DNA of 6,735 bases from Dehalococcoidia bacterium UBA6495 (GTDB taxonomy: Bacteria > Chloroflexota > Dehalococcoidia > Lucifugimonadales > UBA826), in the NCBI GenBank assembly GCA_002435305.1, contig DJMH01000050.1:1-6735 (forward strand), written 5' to 3'. Under the pieces are notes generated by a model, which did no database searches, was not told where the DNA came from, and saw only the letters and a program-made list of their open reading frames with translations. The first letter of the stretch is position 1. Every line of letters begins with the position of its first letter. A program made the translations under genes and the position numbers. This document shows positions 6,503 to 6,735 of this stretch, piece after piece.

Positions 6503-6735
6503 CTAGATCATCGATACGCTCTGACCACCATCGATTACGATACACGAACCAGTAATTAGTCCAGATCTATCAGAGGCAAGATAAGCTACCAAATCCCCAA
6601 GTGGTTCAGGCCAGCCAAACCTGCCAAGAGGCAGATTTTCCTCTATAAAATTTTCTACGACTTCGGACGAATTGTCATTTTGAAAACGTTCCCATGAACC
6701 CCCGGGGTGTGCAATTGAACCAGGAGCAATGGAGT
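6503..6735 (-). CDS. Short-chain dehydrogenase/reductase, C-terminal part (5' end outside window)
   Basis: The reverse strand reads openly from the right edge to a TAG at 6505-6503, giving about 76 residues of a classical SDR C-terminus. It starts with SIAPGSIAHPGG, the segment after the catalytic Tyr-x3-Lys where family members read N-x-I-x-PG. Next come PLGRFGWPEPLGDLVAYLAS and a terminal block, GLITGSCIVIDGGQSV, matching the typical G-x3-DGG ending. The catalytic Tyr/Lys and the Rossmann glycine motif lie outside the window. The gene converges on the hydroxyacid dehydrogenase, leaving only 3 bases between the two stop codons, so it is a separate transcription unit. I see no stem-loop with a T-run at the junction. 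Family is clear; the substrate cannot be told from this part. Confidence 0.9.
   Translation of the reverse strand, partial: SIAPGSIAHPGGSWERFQNDNSSEVVENFIEENLPLGRFGWPEPLGDLVAYLASDRSGLITGSCIVIDGGQSVSMI

Overview
The window is a compact bacterial operon on the + strand. Seven genes read left to right with gaps of 2 to about 106 bases, followed by the 3' end of a convergent gene on the - strand at the right edge. Base composition is moderate to slightly AT-rich. Starts are mostly ATG with Shine-Dalgarno sequences of the AAGGA/AAGGAG/AAGGGAG type, all seven + strand genes stop with TAA, and there are no introns, tRNAs, rRNAs, transposases or CRISPR repeats. The gene content (corrinoid methyltransferases, a corrinoid protein and a reductive activator) fits a bacterium that moves methyl groups through vitamin B12. 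I suspect an environmental or marine lineage such as Chloroflexota, but the lineage cannot be proven from this sequence.

Layout: (1) 1-876, a homocysteine S-methyltransferase domain protein that is open at the left edge. (2) 879-1553, an unrecognised 224-residue protein with an internal duplication. (3) 1573-2610, a methyltransferase of the MtaA/CmuA branch of the uroporphyrinogen decarboxylase family. (4) 2611-2716, the widest gap, which holds two TATAAT hexamers and a weak hairpin. (5) 2717-3475, an MtaC/MetH-type corrinoid-binding protein. (6) 3513-3758, an 81-residue protein with four cysteines. (7) 3836-5464, a [2Fe-2S]/ASKHA-domain reductive activator of corrinoid enzymes (RACE family, RamA-like). 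(8) 5498-6499, a D-2-hydroxyacid dehydrogenase of the phosphoglycerate dehydrogenase-like group. (9) 6503-6735, - strand, the C-terminal part of a short-chain dehydrogenase/reductase.

How the genes may work together: the corrinoid protein would be the central methyl carrier. One zinc methyltransferase would load it from an unknown methyl donor, and the other would unload it onto a thiol, most plausibly homocysteine. The RACE protein would rescue Co(II) corrinoid by ATP-dependent reduction to Co(I). The set resembles a methionine synthase split into separate proteins, with the homocysteine domain and B12 domain present and no folate domain in view. The MtaA-like protein sits where the folate domain's role would be. 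The two unrecognised proteins lie inside this set and are the best candidates for undescribed components. The donor substrate is not shown by the sequence.
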